From the NCBI GenBank assembly GCA_964400545.1, contig CAYNUG010000002.1:1-64000 (forward strand): a stretch of 64,000 nucleotides of DNA, given 5' to 3'. Every line of letters starts with the position of its first letter. The first letter of the stretch is position 1. The notes below the pieces were generated by a model, which saw nothing but the letters and a program-made list of their open reading frames with translations, was not told the DNA's origin and made no database searches. Position numbers and translations under genes: made by a program. Positions 25,315-34,178 of the stretch are shown piece by piece. The DNA comes from UBA647 sp964400545. GTDB taxonomy: Bacteria > Acidobacteriota > Aminicenantia > UBA2199.

Positions 25315-27743
25315 ATAAGTTCCTTCTTTACTGCCAATCCGAATTCTCTGAAAGAATAAGGTTTTTTAAGATAACTTCCGGCCCCCATTCGTTGTGCACT
25401 CTTTACTCTTTCTGTCTCTGAATATCCGCTTACAATTATTGCTTTAACGTTCGGGTCTATTTCAAAAAGTTTTTTGAAGGTATCAAACCCGTCCATACCA
25501 TTCTCCAAAAGCATATCCAGGATTACAAGGTCATGTTTTTTTCTTTTATATAATTTAACTGCATCTTCTCCGCTGGAAACCTTGTCAATTCTGTAATTCA
25601 GTTGAGTCAGATATTCTCCTGCAATCTCACGGGGGGATTCCTCGTCGTCAACGATTAATATTTTTTCTTTATTTCCAGTAAATTCGGAAAAAGGAATGCT
25701 TTCCTTAGGCTGGGGCACTTTTCCGGAAGTCGCAGGGAAGTCGAGTTCGACTATTGTTCCCTGGCCCTTTCTGCTTGTTACATTTATTGATCCTTTGTGG
25801 TCCTTGACAGTTCCCCACACCACGGACATTCCGAGGCCTGTCCCACTCCTTCCTTTAAGTTTTTTTGTATAAAAAGGCTCAAAGATCTTCTCTTTTTCCT
25901 CTTTGGACATTCCGACGCCTTCATCCCTGATAGTGATCCGGACCCTTTTCCCTTTTATTGATTTCTCCCCTGTGATGTTCTGTGATTTGATATGTATCGC
26001 ACCTTTATTTTTCATGGCTTCAGCACTGTTTAATATCAGGTTCATAAACATTGCGGTAAGATGAATTTTTGATCCTTTAACATTAAAAAGATTGTTCTGT
26101 AGTTCGATATTGAATTTTATCTCAGGATAGTCCTTATTGATCTTCTCGAACTCGGATGAATTGAGGAGATCTTTAATAATGATATTTATGTTTTCCGGTT
26201 GAAAATTTGTAATACTTCTCCTTGCAAGAGTGAGGAGGTCTTCGACTATGGCAGCAGCTTTCTGCCCTGAATTTTTAAGTTTTCCAACATATTCTTTTAC
26301 TTTTTTTTTGTCTGAGATATTCATCATGATAAGATCGGGATAGCTGACAATGGAGGTCAATACATTATTGAGGTCATGAGCTACCCCGCCGGCGAGTCTT
26401 CCGAGAGCTTCCATCTTTTCTGCTCTGTTCAGCTTTTCCTGGAGGATATTCTTTTCTTTTTCGTAAGCTTTCAGAGAAGATATATTGTTAAAGGTTGCGA
26501 CCTTGATGTTGCCTGATCCCAGATCGAAATTACGTACTGTGCTCATACAGAATACAACATCAAAGTGTTTTGTCAGAAGAATGACCTCGATGGGAGTTTT
26601 TGAGCCGGAGAGATCCTTTTTTTTCAGAGCAATATAAGAATCCTCATGAAATAATTTTGATATTTTTTGGTCTTTCAGCTCCTGGAAGGTGTACCCGGTC
26701 ATGTTAAGAAAGGCTTTGTTAATATCAATTATCTGTTCGTCCTTATCATAGAATAGGAGGCCTTCATCTGCAGCATCTGAAAGTTTTTTAAATCTTCGTT
26801 CACTTTCTTTAAGAGATTGTTCCCCCTTTTTCTGAACGATGGATGATGCAATTGTTGTAGAAATCGTCATCAATACATCCTTATCCTTTTCGGAGTAAGC
26901 GCTGGGATCTGTATAGCTTTGAATGGCAAGGACTCCGATAATCCCATGGCCCTGTGATTTTAACGGAACTCCCAACCACGATTCGCTATCTGATCCGATC
27001 AATTCCACCTTCTCGTTTTTGAAAAGCCGATCCATATCCAGTTTGTTAGCCAGTAGAGGACGTTGGTGCCTGATCACATAATCTGTAAAACCGTTTTTCA
27101 GACATATGACTTCATCGTCAAAATCAACTTCCCCCGGATTCTCATCAATTCCGTATGGGATCATAAAAAGATTTTTTTCCTTATCAACGATGAGTGCAAC
27201 ATAAAAGTTTTTTGCATCCATTAATTTGTTGATCTCTGTACGGACAGCTGACAAAAGCTGTACGAGCGTTTCGGATTCACCGGTAGCTTTTGAGATGTTA
27301 AATAAGACCGAATTGATCTTTTCCGCCTTTTTTCGTCTTGTTATATCTCTTACTACAGCTATAAGGTTCTTATTCCCATCGATCATGATTATATTCAGAC
27401 TGACCTCTGTATCAAATGGCTCTCCGTTTAGTTTCGTGTGCTTCCACTCAAAGAGTTGGGGGTTCCCCTCAAGTGCAAAACGGACTTTTTTTATAGCTGA
27501 ATTTTTGGATAATTCTCCACTGGGTTGATATTCCGGAGAAAATTCATCCGGTTTTGCGTTAAGAAGTTCTTCTCTTGACTTACACCCAAAAAGTTCGAGA
27601 GCTTTTTTGTTGCAATCCTTGAAAACCATGCCATCCATAAGAAGAATGGCATCATTGACAGAGTTAAGTAGTGTCGTGTCATTTTTAACGAAATTTGAAA
27701 AGCTTATATTGTCCGGATTGATCTTTTTTAATTTCTGTCCCAT
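25311..27743 (-). CDS. PAS-GAF-PAS hybrid sensor histidine kinase with C-terminal receiver
   Basis: An 810-aa soluble sensor with no transmembrane segment. Domains in order: PAS (about 20-140), GAF (about 145-310), PAS (about 322-435), HisKA with the phospho-acceptor in GGVAHDLNNVLTSIVSYPDL (about 458), HATPase_c with N/G boxes (DEGVGMSKEEKEKIFEPFYT, GRSGTGLGMSVVWG, about 555-675), and a receiver (about 690-810; phospho-Asp in VILDMLLENGMDG, KPYSF). No separate response regulator is nearby. It sits between xdh and ssnA and overlaps ssnA by four bases, so it probably senses a purine- or redox-related cue, but this is inferred. Confidence 0.92.
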   Translation of the reverse strand: MGQKLKKINPDNISFSNFVKNDTTLLNSVNDAILLMDGMVFKDCNKKALELFGCKSREELLNAKPDEFSPEYQPSGELSKNSAIKKVRFALEGNPQLFEWKHTKLNGEPFDTEVSLNIIMIDGNKNLIAVVRDITRRKKAEKINSVLFNISKATGESETLVQLLSAVRTEINKLMDAKNFYVALIVDKEKNLFMIPYGIDENPGEVDFDDEVICLKNGFTDYVIRHQRPLLANKLDMDRLFKNEKVELIGSDSESWLGVPLKSQGHGIIGVLAIQSYTDPSAYSEKDKDVLMTISTTIASSIVQKKGEQSLKESERRFKKLSDAADEGLLFYDKDEQIIDINKAFLNMTGYTFQELKDQKISKLFHEDSYIALKKKDLSGSKTPIEVILLTKHFDVVFCMSTVRNFDLGSGNIKVATFNNISSLKAYEKEKNILQEKLNRAEKMEALGRLAGGVAHDLNNVLTSIVSYPDLIMMNISDKKKVKEYVGKLKNSGQKAAAIVEDLLTLARRSITNFQPENINIIIKDLLNSSEFEKINKDYPEIKFNIELQNNLFNVKGSKIHLTAMFMNLILNSAEAMKNKGAIHIKSQNITGEKSIKGKRVRITIRDEGVGMSKEEKEKIFEPFYTKKLKGRSGTGLGMSVVWGTVKDHKGSINVTSRKGQGTIVELDFPATSGKVPQPKESIPFSEFTGNKEKILIVDDEESPREIAGEYLTQLNYRIDKVSSGEDAVKLYKRKKHDLVILDMLLENGMDGFDTFKKLFEIDPNVKAIIVSGYSETERVKSAQRMGAGSYLKKPYSFREFGLAVKKELM

Positions 27744-27757
27744 TTAGGTTCAATAAA

Positions 27758-27766
27758 ATTATAGCA
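27758..27766 (-). promoter_or_regulatory. Extended -10 promoter of the kinase-ssnA operon
   Basis: Minus strand TGCTATAAT (27766-27758). The ATG at 27743 follows after 14 bases without an SD, so the leader would be only about seven bases. Confidence 0.5.
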
Positions 27767-27804
27767 CATGGATGTAAGAATTTATAAGGTTTTTGCCCAT
27801 ATGT

Positions 27805-30360
27805 TCATTTGTAAGGTTTTGTTAAAGGGAGTTTTTTCTGTCTTACGCCATTGAAGGTAAAGAAAGCATTTGCAACTGCTGCTGCAGTAGGAACAAGACC
27901 AATCTCTCCGATCCCCTTCGCCCCGTAGGGTCCTACCGGATCTTTTACTTCTACACCTCTGACCACTATTTCCGGAACATCACTTATTCGTGGGAGTCCC
28001 AGGTCTCTGAGTTTTCCACTGACAGGAACTCCATCTTTCATTTTCATTTCTTCAGAAACAGCGTATCCAATCCCCATTAGAACAGCACCTTCGATCTGTC
28101 CTTCAAAAAGGATGGGGTTTATTATTTTCCCACCGTCATGTGCGGCAATTACTTTCTTTATATTTCCGGTATCGTCCAGTGAAACAAGTTGTGTTGCGTA
28201 ACTGTATGAATAGTGAGTGATCACTTCGCCGGGGGCCCCGGGTTTTGTTGAATTCTCAAAGCTCCATCTTCCACTGTATGTTCTCCCGGCCAATTGCGAA
28301 AGAGATTTGTTTTTCAGGTCTTTTTTAAGATCCTTACAGGCTTCGATAATTCCATTGCCAATCAATATTGTACCCCGGCTTGATGTGGTCATTCCTGCAA
28401 CGGCACCATCTTTTGTCATGACTCTCACTTCGATCAAATTCGGATCAATTCCTGTTTCTGTACTTAGGACCTGGACTGCCACAGTATTTACTCCCTGCCC
28501 CATCTCTGTCCATCCATGACAAAGTGTAACTTTCATTCCGGAGACGATCTCGATCTTTATTTCCGAGAAATCTATCATTCCATTTCCTATCCCGGAGTTT
28601 TTTATTCCACAGGCGAGACCGCTGTACTTTTCCATATAGAAATCATCTCTTACCGATAAAAGAGTTTCTCTTACTCCGACTCCTTCTCCAAGTATTTGTC
28701 CGGTGGCAGTTAATGAACCTTCAACCAGTGAATTGTCATATCGGATCTGCCATCTGTCAAATCCACCCAATTTACAGAGTTCGTCTATACAACTTTCTAT
28801 CGCAAATGTAACCTGATTAACTCCGAAACCTCTCATAGCTCCTGACGGAATATTATTTGTGTATAATGTTTTTGCTTCAATATCGACCGCAGGGAAATTA
28901 TAGGCTCCGGTTGCATGTCCGGCAGCTCTTTCCAGAACTTTGGCGCCTACCGATGCATAAGCTCCTGTATCGCCAATGATCTTTGCTTTAAGAATGGTGA
29001 ACTTACCGTCCATGTCACATCCCACTTCGTAATCCATTATTAGAGGATGTCTTTTCGGATGCATTCTGATGGATTCTTCACGGTTGAATTTCAGTTTTAC
29101 AGGAAGTTTTGTTAACCATGAGAATAAAGCGGCATGTCCCTGTACGGTCATATCCTCTTTTCCTCCAAAACCACCACCGTTCTCAAGAAGATGGACGGAG
29201 ATCTTATCTTCCGGCAATGCCAGGATGCGGGCGATTTGTCTTCTGTCTTCATAGATCCCCTGACTCTGTGAATAGATTTCGATCCCATTATTTTCGGTGG
29301 TCATAGCAACAGCAGCTTCAACTTCAAGGAATGCATGTTCTATTCTCTGGGTCTCATATCTCCCTTTTACCGTATATCTTGATCTGTTAAGTATCTCATC
29401 TGCATTTCCTCCCCTTCTCAATTTTGTAGTTTCCAGGAGGTTGCCTTCAGGATGAATTTTTATTTTGCTGTTCTCTGCTTTCTCCATATCAGTGATCGGT
29501 TCATATACTTCATATTCAACATCAATGAGTTCAACGGCTCTTCTCGCATCGGATTCGGTGGAAGCGACAACTCCGGCAATGACATCGCCGATATATCTTG
29601 TGATTTCTCCTTCTGATATCATTAATGGCCAGTCATTCCGAATAAGTCCGAAATATCTTTCTCCGGGAATATCCACAGCAGTGATGACCCTGATGACGCC
29701 TTTTAGCTCTTCGGCTTTTTGTGTATTGATCCTGACAACTTTTGCTCTCGGATGGTCTGAAAATCTAAGAGCTGAATATACCATATTGTCAAATTCCAGA
29801 TCATCAACATATGGAGATGTCCCAATGGCCTTTTCATAAGCTTTGTACTTTGGAAAGCTTGTGCCGATCAGGCCACTCTTTTCTGAGGTTTCTTGCTGGC
29901 CGTTCCCGAGAATTTTTATTGCTTCCGCGGATGCATCGATTATTTTCTTATATCCGGTACATCTGCAATAATTCCCTCTTAATGTTTTTTTTATTTTGTC
30001 ACGTGAAGGAGATGGGTCGGTATCATGAAGTATTTTAATTCTGGTTATAAACCCGGGAGTGCAGAAGCCGCATTGAACGGCACCTTTTCTGACAAAAGCA
30101 TTTGCAATAATATCTATGGTTTTTTTAGGGAATCCTTCCATTGTAAATATTTCAGAGTTTTTAACCTTTGCCATTTTTGTGATGCATGAAAGAATGGCCT
30201 TCCCATTCATCTCGACCGTACAGGCTCCACAGAACGCCTGTCCGGAGCAACCATCTCTTACACTCTTTATATTTTCAAAATTTCTTAAATATTCAAGAAG
30301 TGTTACATCCTTGTCACCGGTATAAATTTTTTCTTTTCCGTTTAGTTTAAATCTGATCAT
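27805..30360 (-). CDS. xdh: Selenium-dependent-type xanthine dehydrogenase (FeS and Mo domains fused)
   Basis: An 851-aa molybdenum hydroxylase. The N-terminal [2Fe-2S] domains (about 1-155) show GCSGQAFCGACTVE with the later Cys of AILSC, and the QCGFCTPG and CRCTG pairs. The Mo-binding part (about 165-845) has GGGFGGKED, SGAMRGFGVNQ, EMGQGVNT and the catalytic Glu in GIGEIGLVPT. This matches the selenium-dependent xanthine dehydrogenase group, where Se is a labile ligand rather than selenocysteine; no in-frame TGA occurs. It would hydroxylate purines (hypoxanthine, xanthine, or the reverse direction from urate). No FAD subunit is encoded nearby. A TATAAT lies at 30382-30377. Confidence 0.92.
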   Translation of the reverse strand: MIRFKLNGKEKIYTGDKDVTLLEYLRNFENIKSVRDGCSGQAFCGACTVEMNGKAILSCITKMAKVKNSEIFTMEGFPKKTIDIIANAFVRKGAVQCGFCTPGFITRIKILHDTDPSPSRDKIKKTLRGNYCRCTGYKKIIDASAEAIKILGNGQQETSEKSGLIGTSFPKYKAYEKAIGTSPYVDDLEFDNMVYSALRFSDHPRAKVVRINTQKAEELKGVIRVITAVDIPGERYFGLIRNDWPLMISEGEITRYIGDVIAGVVASTESDARRAVELIDVEYEVYEPITDMEKAENSKIKIHPEGNLLETTKLRRGGNADEILNRSRYTVKGRYETQRIEHAFLEVEAAVAMTTENNGIEIYSQSQGIYEDRRQIARILALPEDKISVHLLENGGGFGGKEDMTVQGHAALFSWLTKLPVKLKFNREESIRMHPKRHPLIMDYEVGCDMDGKFTILKAKIIGDTGAYASVGAKVLERAAGHATGAYNFPAVDIEAKTLYTNNIPSGAMRGFGVNQVTFAIESCIDELCKLGGFDRWQIRYDNSLVEGSLTATGQILGEGVGVRETLLSVRDDFYMEKYSGLACGIKNSGIGNGMIDFSEIKIEIVSGMKVTLCHGWTEMGQGVNTVAVQVLSTETGIDPNLIEVRVMTKDGAVAGMTTSSRGTILIGNGIIEACKDLKKDLKNKSLSQLAGRTYSGRWSFENSTKPGAPGEVITHYSYSYATQLVSLDDTGNIKKVIAAHDGGKIINPILFEGQIEGAVLMGIGYAVSEEMKMKDGVPVSGKLRDLGLPRISDVPEIVVRGVEVKDPVGPYGAKGIGEIGLVPTAAAVANAFFTFNGVRQKKLPLTKPYK

Positions 30361-30442
30361 TTATATGCTCAGAATAATTATACATTATCATGGTATATTT
30401 TTATATCTTTACAAAATTCAGTTAATTCTCTAAAATTTAAAC

Positions 30443-30461
30443 TATAATAAAACATAAGGAG
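30443..30461 (+). promoter_or_regulatory. -10 box and Shine-Dalgarno of the lemA operon
   Basis: TATAAT at 30443-30448 and AAGGAG at 30456-30461 before the ATG at 30467. The -35 is weak. The 106-base intergenic region (30361-30466) also holds a divergent TATAAT (30382-30377) for xdh. Confidence 0.45.
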
Positions 30462-30466
30462 AAGAT

Positions 30467-31078
30467 ATGAATAAAAAATTAGGAATAGGCTGCGGAACAT
30501 TTCTTATAATCGTTCTTGTGATTGGTGTGGTTCTTATTGGATGGGGTATTAAGGTTAACAACAATATGGTAAAACATGATGAAAATGTTAAAGAGAAGTG
30601 GGGTCAGGTTGAGAATGTTTATCAGAGGAGATTTGATCTGATACCTAATCTTGTTGCTACTGTAAAGGGATATGCAGCACACGAGAAGGAAACATTTATT
30701 GCCGTTACTGAGGCCAGATCTAAGGTTGGAGGACAGATAAATATCAGTGATAAGGTTCTGAACAATCCTCAGGCATTTAATCAGTTCCAGCAGGCACAAA
30801 GCAGTCTTACAAGTGCACTTCAGAGATTAATGGTAGTTGTAGAGAAATATCCTGATCTAAAAGCTAATGAAAATTTTCTAAATCTTCAGAACCAGTTGGA
30901 AGGAACGGAGAATAGGATAGCTGTTGAGAGAAGAAGATTTAATGAAGCAGCTCGCGAGTTTAATACATACATTAAAGTATTCCCCAATTCTATTATCGCA
31001 TCTTTTAGAAATTTCAAAGAGAAGGCTTATTTTCTGTCAACTGAGGGGGCCAAGACAGCTCCGAAAGTAGAATTCTAA
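30467..31078 (+). CDS. lemA: LemA family protein
   Basis: A 203-aa membrane protein: one N-terminal transmembrane helix (about 5-27) followed by a long helical bundle. The family core is clear: NNMVKHDENVKEKWGQVEN, YQRRFDLIPNLVATVKGYA, and ENRIAVERRRFNEAAREFN. LemA proteins are anchored with the helical domain outside the inner membrane; their function is not settled. Here it precedes two TPM-domain genes, a recurrent gene set. Confidence 0.95.
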   Translation: MNKKLGIGCGTFLIIVLVIGVVLIGWGIKVNNNMVKHDENVKEKWGQVENVYQRRFDLIPNLVATVKGYAAHEKETFIAVTEARSKVGGQINISDKVLNNPQAFNQFQQAQSSLTSALQRLMVVVEKYPDLKANENFLNLQNQLEGTENRIAVERRRFNEAAREFNTYIKVFPNSIIASFRNFKEKAYFLSTEGAKTAPKVEF

Positions 31079-31084
31079 AATAAA

Positions 31085-31765
31085 ATGAAAAAATTGAAAT
31101 TCTCCGATTCTGATTTAAAAAGAATAGGGGAAGCAGTTAAAGAAGCAGAACAGAAAACCTCCGGTGAGATTAAAATTGCTTTTATAAGGGAAAGTTATGA
31201 TTATGCAAAGTATGAACTTTTCTTTGCAGTTGTAATTGGTTTTATTTATACAGCAATTCTTCTCATGTTCCCGGGATCGGTTGACTCTTTTATAAAGAAC
31301 ATGTTCTGGGGATATTTGCCGTTGTATACAATTGTGTTTTATGGGATCTCTCCTTTTTTTGTAATTACAATGTTCTATATCCTTGCAAATCTTTCTTTTG
31401 TTGACAGAATGATTGTTCCGGAATCGGTGATGAATGCGAGGGTACATGAAAGAGCAATGAGATATTTTGCGGAATCGGGGGTTTTTAATACTCGAGACAG
31501 GACTGGAATACTTATTTTCCTTTCATTTATGGAGAGGAGAGTTGTCCTTATGGCTGACTCCGGCATTGCTTTAAAAATTCCTCAGGAGAACTGGGATGGT
31601 ATTGTAGGTCATATAACCGAAGGAATTCAGAAGGGAAAGACGGTAGATTATCTTATCGATTCCATAGGAGAATGTGGGAAGCTTCTTGCCGAAGCAGATA
31701 AGTTCCCAATAAAATCGGATGACACAAATGAGCTTAGAGATGAAGTGTCAATCCTGGAGAGCTGA
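31085..31765 (+). CDS. TPM-domain membrane protein
   Basis: A 226-aa protein with an N-terminal half of a TPM domain (SGEIKIAFIRES at about 28-39), two or three transmembrane helices (about 50-110), and the rest of the domain after them (ESGVFNTRDRTGILIFLSFM and ERRVVLMADSGI at about 130-165). It belongs to the TPM family group that carries an internal membrane hairpin. Six bases separate it from lemA. Related proteins accompany LemA and YgcG-like proteins; an envelope-maintenance role is generally assumed. Confidence 0.85.
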   Translation: MKKLKFSDSDLKRIGEAVKEAEQKTSGEIKIAFIRESYDYAKYELFFAVVIGFIYTAILLMFPGSVDSFIKNMFWGYLPLYTIVFYGISPFFVITMFYILANLSFVDRMIVPESVMNARVHERAMRYFAESGVFNTRDRTGILIFLSFMERRVVLMADSGIALKIPQENWDGIVGHITEGIQKGKTVDYLIDSIGECGKLLAEADKFPIKSDDTNELRDEVSILES

Positions 31766-31766
31766 T

Positions 31767-32498
31767 ATGAGAAGATCGATAATAGTTCTATTAGCATTGC
31801 TTATTGCTTCATCCCTGTTTCCGATCAGCTTTCCGAAATTGAAAGGCAGAATAAATGATTATGCCGGAATTCTGGAACCAGCGGAGGAAAATGTTCTGGA
31901 AGAGATGTTCGCGAATTTTGAAAAGAAAACTTCATCCCAGCTTGTTTTATTGACGATCAAAAGTCTTGAGGGTGAAACGATCGAGGATTATTCTATAAGA
32001 TTGACCGAACAAAAAGACTGGAAAATAGGCCAGAAAGGGCTTGATAATGGTGTGATCCTGTTGATTTCAATGAAGGAGAGGAAACTAAGAATTGAAGTAG
32101 GGTATGGTCTTGAAGGAGCTCTCACTGACCTGAAGTCGAGTTATATCATCAGAAAATTGATCGTCCCAAGTTTCAAGAAAGGAGAATACTACAAAGGTGT
32201 TCTGAGAGGAGTTACGACAATCATTGGTATTGTTTCAAAGGAATATGATATATCTCCCGAAGAACTTAAAAAATTCAAAAAGAAAAAAAATGAAAATCAA
32301 ATGAGTTCTTTGATCGTATTTTTAATTATTTTCTTTGTTTTTGTTCTTCCTGCCCTTACAGGGAAAAGAGGAAAGGGGGGAAGATCAGTATTCTGGGGCG
32401 GTGGTCTTGGAGGTGGTGGATCTTCAGGAGGCGGTTTCGGGGGATTCTCCGGAGGAGGAGGAAGTTTTGGAGGCGGTGGATCTTCGGGAGGTTGGTGA
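31767..32498 (+). CDS. TPM-domain protein of the YgcG type with a glycine-rich tail
   Basis: About 243 aa: signal peptide (MRRSIIVLLALLIASSLFPI), TPM domain (about 22-160; INDYAGILEPAEEN, SSQLVLLTIKS, DNGVILLISMKERKLRIEV and GYGLEG), a transmembrane helix (about 187-205), and a Gly/Ser-rich tail that ends in repeated GGG units. ATG 31767 is chosen: it lies one base after the upstream stop with GGAGA as SD and gives a proper signal peptide. YgcG-like proteins are exported and membrane-tethered; their biochemical role is not settled. Confidence 0.9.
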   Translation: MRRSIIVLLALLIASSLFPISFPKLKGRINDYAGILEPAEENVLEEMFANFEKKTSSQLVLLTIKSLEGETIEDYSIRLTEQKDWKIGQKGLDNGVILLISMKERKLRIEVGYGLEGALTDLKSSYIIRKLIVPSFKKGEYYKGVLRGVTTIIGIVSKEYDISPEELKKFKKKKNENQMSSLIVFLIIFFVFVLPALTGKRGKGGRSVFWGGGLGGGGSSGGGFGGFSGGGGSFGGGGSSGGW

Positions 32499-33229
32499 TC
32501 GTTGAAGTGAGGGAAAACCATGAACTGAATACTAATGCCAGTTTGCTCTTTTCGTTAGTATTTTTTAGTATTGCTTTTATCTTCTGGTTTATACCCGGAC
32601 TTGAAAAAAGTATTCTCGTTTATCACAATCCGATTTATTATAATAAATTTCTTCTCAGTTCTCTGAAATTCCTTACTGATGCAGGAATACCTTTTTCACT
32701 TATTGTCTGTTCGGTTCTGGTTTATTTCAATACTGGAAAACAAGATGAAAGAGGAGAAAATATAAAGTTTTTTTTAGTTGTTGTTTTCTCTTTGTTCATT
32801 GCTGGAATAATGGGTGATATACTAAAATTGATCATCGGGCGTGAAAGGCCGGCTATTGAACTTGCCGGATTGATAGAAAGTACTGCATCTCACAGAACCC
32901 TCTCTTTTCCTTCGGGGCATACTGCAAAGATAATGGGGCTGGTAATCCCTTTTGTCACATTGTCTTTTATAAAGATAAAATATCTGAATGTTTATAAAGG
33001 TGTTGTCCTCCTTGCAGGTATTATAGTAGCATATTCAAGGGTCGCGCTTCAGGCTCATTTCCCGAGTGATGTGCTGGGGGGAGTTGCAGTCGCATTTCTT
33101 TTCTTCCCCTTATCTGCTTTATTGGCTGAAAAATATAGCAAAAAGTACGGGATTCGTAAATCCAGAAACTTTGTGATTATCTTGCTTTATTTAGCTTTTT
33201 TTCTGGCATTTCTGGAAATGAGTTTGTAA
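32492..33229 (+). CDS. PAP2-superfamily membrane phosphatase
   Basis: About 245 aa with six hydrophobic segments and the complete three-part PAP2 signature: KLIIGRERP, PSGHTAKIMG, and SRVALQAHFPSDVLGG (the last with catalytic His and the Asp). Such enzymes dephosphorylate undecaprenyl pyrophosphate or lipid phosphates at the outer face of the inner membrane. It overlaps the TPM gene by seven bases. The start is uncertain: TTG 32492, GTG 32495 and GTG 32507 are possible, with GGGAGG at 32486-32491. The stop codon lies inside a REP-like hairpin. Confidence 0.88.
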   Translation: MVIVEVRENHELNTNASLLFSLVFFSIAFIFWFIPGLEKSILVYHNPIYYNKFLLSSLKFLTDAGIPFSLIVCSVLVYFNTGKQDERGENIKFFLVVVFSLFIAGIMGDILKLIIGRERPAIELAGLIESTASHRTLSFPSGHTAKIMGLVIPFVTLSFIKIKYLNVYKGVVLLAGIIVAYSRVALQAHFPSDVLGGVAVAFLFFPLSALLAEKYSKKYGIRKSRNFVIILLYLAFFLAFLEMSL

Positions 33230-33262
33230 CATTTCAAGGAACCGTCCCCAAATAATGTTACA
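33225..33262. repeat. REP-like hairpin with the GGAACCGTCCCC motif, overlapping a stop codon
   Basis: A perfect 9-bp stem TGTAACATT (33225-33233) / AATGTTACA (33254-33262) encloses GGAACCGTCCCC. The TAA of the PAP2 gene is inside the left stem. The same core recurs at 38184-38195. Confidence 0.6.
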
Positions 33263-33365
33263 GAAATTATTGATTTAAGATGTCGAAACTATTACTTCTG
33301 TTCCCGGGGATCAGATCTCAAATTACATGGGATCTCAGAAAAATTTCAACCTTCCTTGACGAGAT

Positions 33366-33412
33366 GATCAACATGTAAAATGTTGATTATTAACTGTTCC
33401 TATCAGTTTTTT
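33366..33412. terminator. Hairpins between convergent genes (possible terminator)
   Basis: ATCAACAT-GTAAA-ATGTTGAT (33367-33387) is a perfect 8-bp stem. It is followed by AACTG...CAGTT (33392-33408) running into a T-stretch. This could terminate plus-strand transcription from the lemA-PAP2 operon. Nothing else was seen in 33263-33461. Confidence 0.35.
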
Positions 33413-33461
33413 AATATCTGTTTGTAACGAAAGGTTTGTTAAAATGTGATATTAATTTATT

Positions 33462-33920
33462 TTAGAGCTTTGCCCACCCATATTTTGAGGTGTACTTGAT
33501 GAAGGGACCATTCAGAACCCTTACTTTTACATATTCTAAAGTTACTTCACAATTAGTAGCAAGATCTCTTGTATAGTCATTGACAGAACTTTTGTATGTG
33601 AACCATTTATGTTTAGAATAGTCGTATACAGAAATGTCATATAAACCGGCTGCAAGAGCAAAATTATTATTAATTTGGTTTACATATCCTTCCACTTTAC
33701 TCCGGGTAATTGTTCTCATTTTGTGAAATGTCCATCTTCTGAGCGAACTGTCATAGATAGAAGTTCCAAGAAAACCATATTTTAATGTCATAGTTCCCGA
33801 AGCATTACTGATAGCCTTAAATGCAGGACTTCCAACATATGAATAATCGTGTCCCGTGACCGGCATTGCCCCTATTACAATTATTAACATCAACAAAATA
33901 AAATTGCTCGTTTTTTTCAT
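33462..33920 (-). CDS. Small exported protein of unknown function
   Basis: A 152-aa protein with a signal peptide (about residues 1-23, cleavage near VTGHD). The mature part is rich in Tyr, Ser and aromatic beta-strand patterns with no recognised domain. It has a good SD (AGGAGAG) before the ATG. It is monocistronic and separated by 230-260 bases on both sides. The gap 33921-34178 is very AT-rich; I see no gene or clear promoter there. Confidence 0.7.
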   Translation of the reverse strand: MKKTSNFILLMLIIVIGAMPVTGHDYSYVGSPAFKAISNASGTMTLKYGFLGTSIYDSSLRRWTFHKMRTITRSKVEGYVNQINNNFALAAGLYDISVYDYSKHKWFTYKSSVNDYTRDLATNCEVTLEYVKVRVLNGPFIKYTSKYGWAKL

Positions 33921-34178
33921 TTCTCACTCTCCTATTGTTAAATAATAACACATTGTATCTCCAAATTTAATAAATTAAAAGAAGTTAATAAATTTTTTAA
34001 TTTCAATATAACATCTTCGTAAAATTCAATTATAAAAAGCTTCAAATTTTCAATATCTTTTTCACTCTATCACAGGATGAACGGGTGCTTCCTTTACCAT
34101 AGAACAAATCGGCATAACAAAGAATGAAAAAAAAGGAAATTTCTATTAAAGATGCGAAAAGGGACTTAAGCGATAGAA

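Noticed and set aside
27805..30360. Selenocysteine codon in the selenium-dependent XDH
   Set aside because: The frame has no in-frame TGA; selenium in this family is a labile cofactor.
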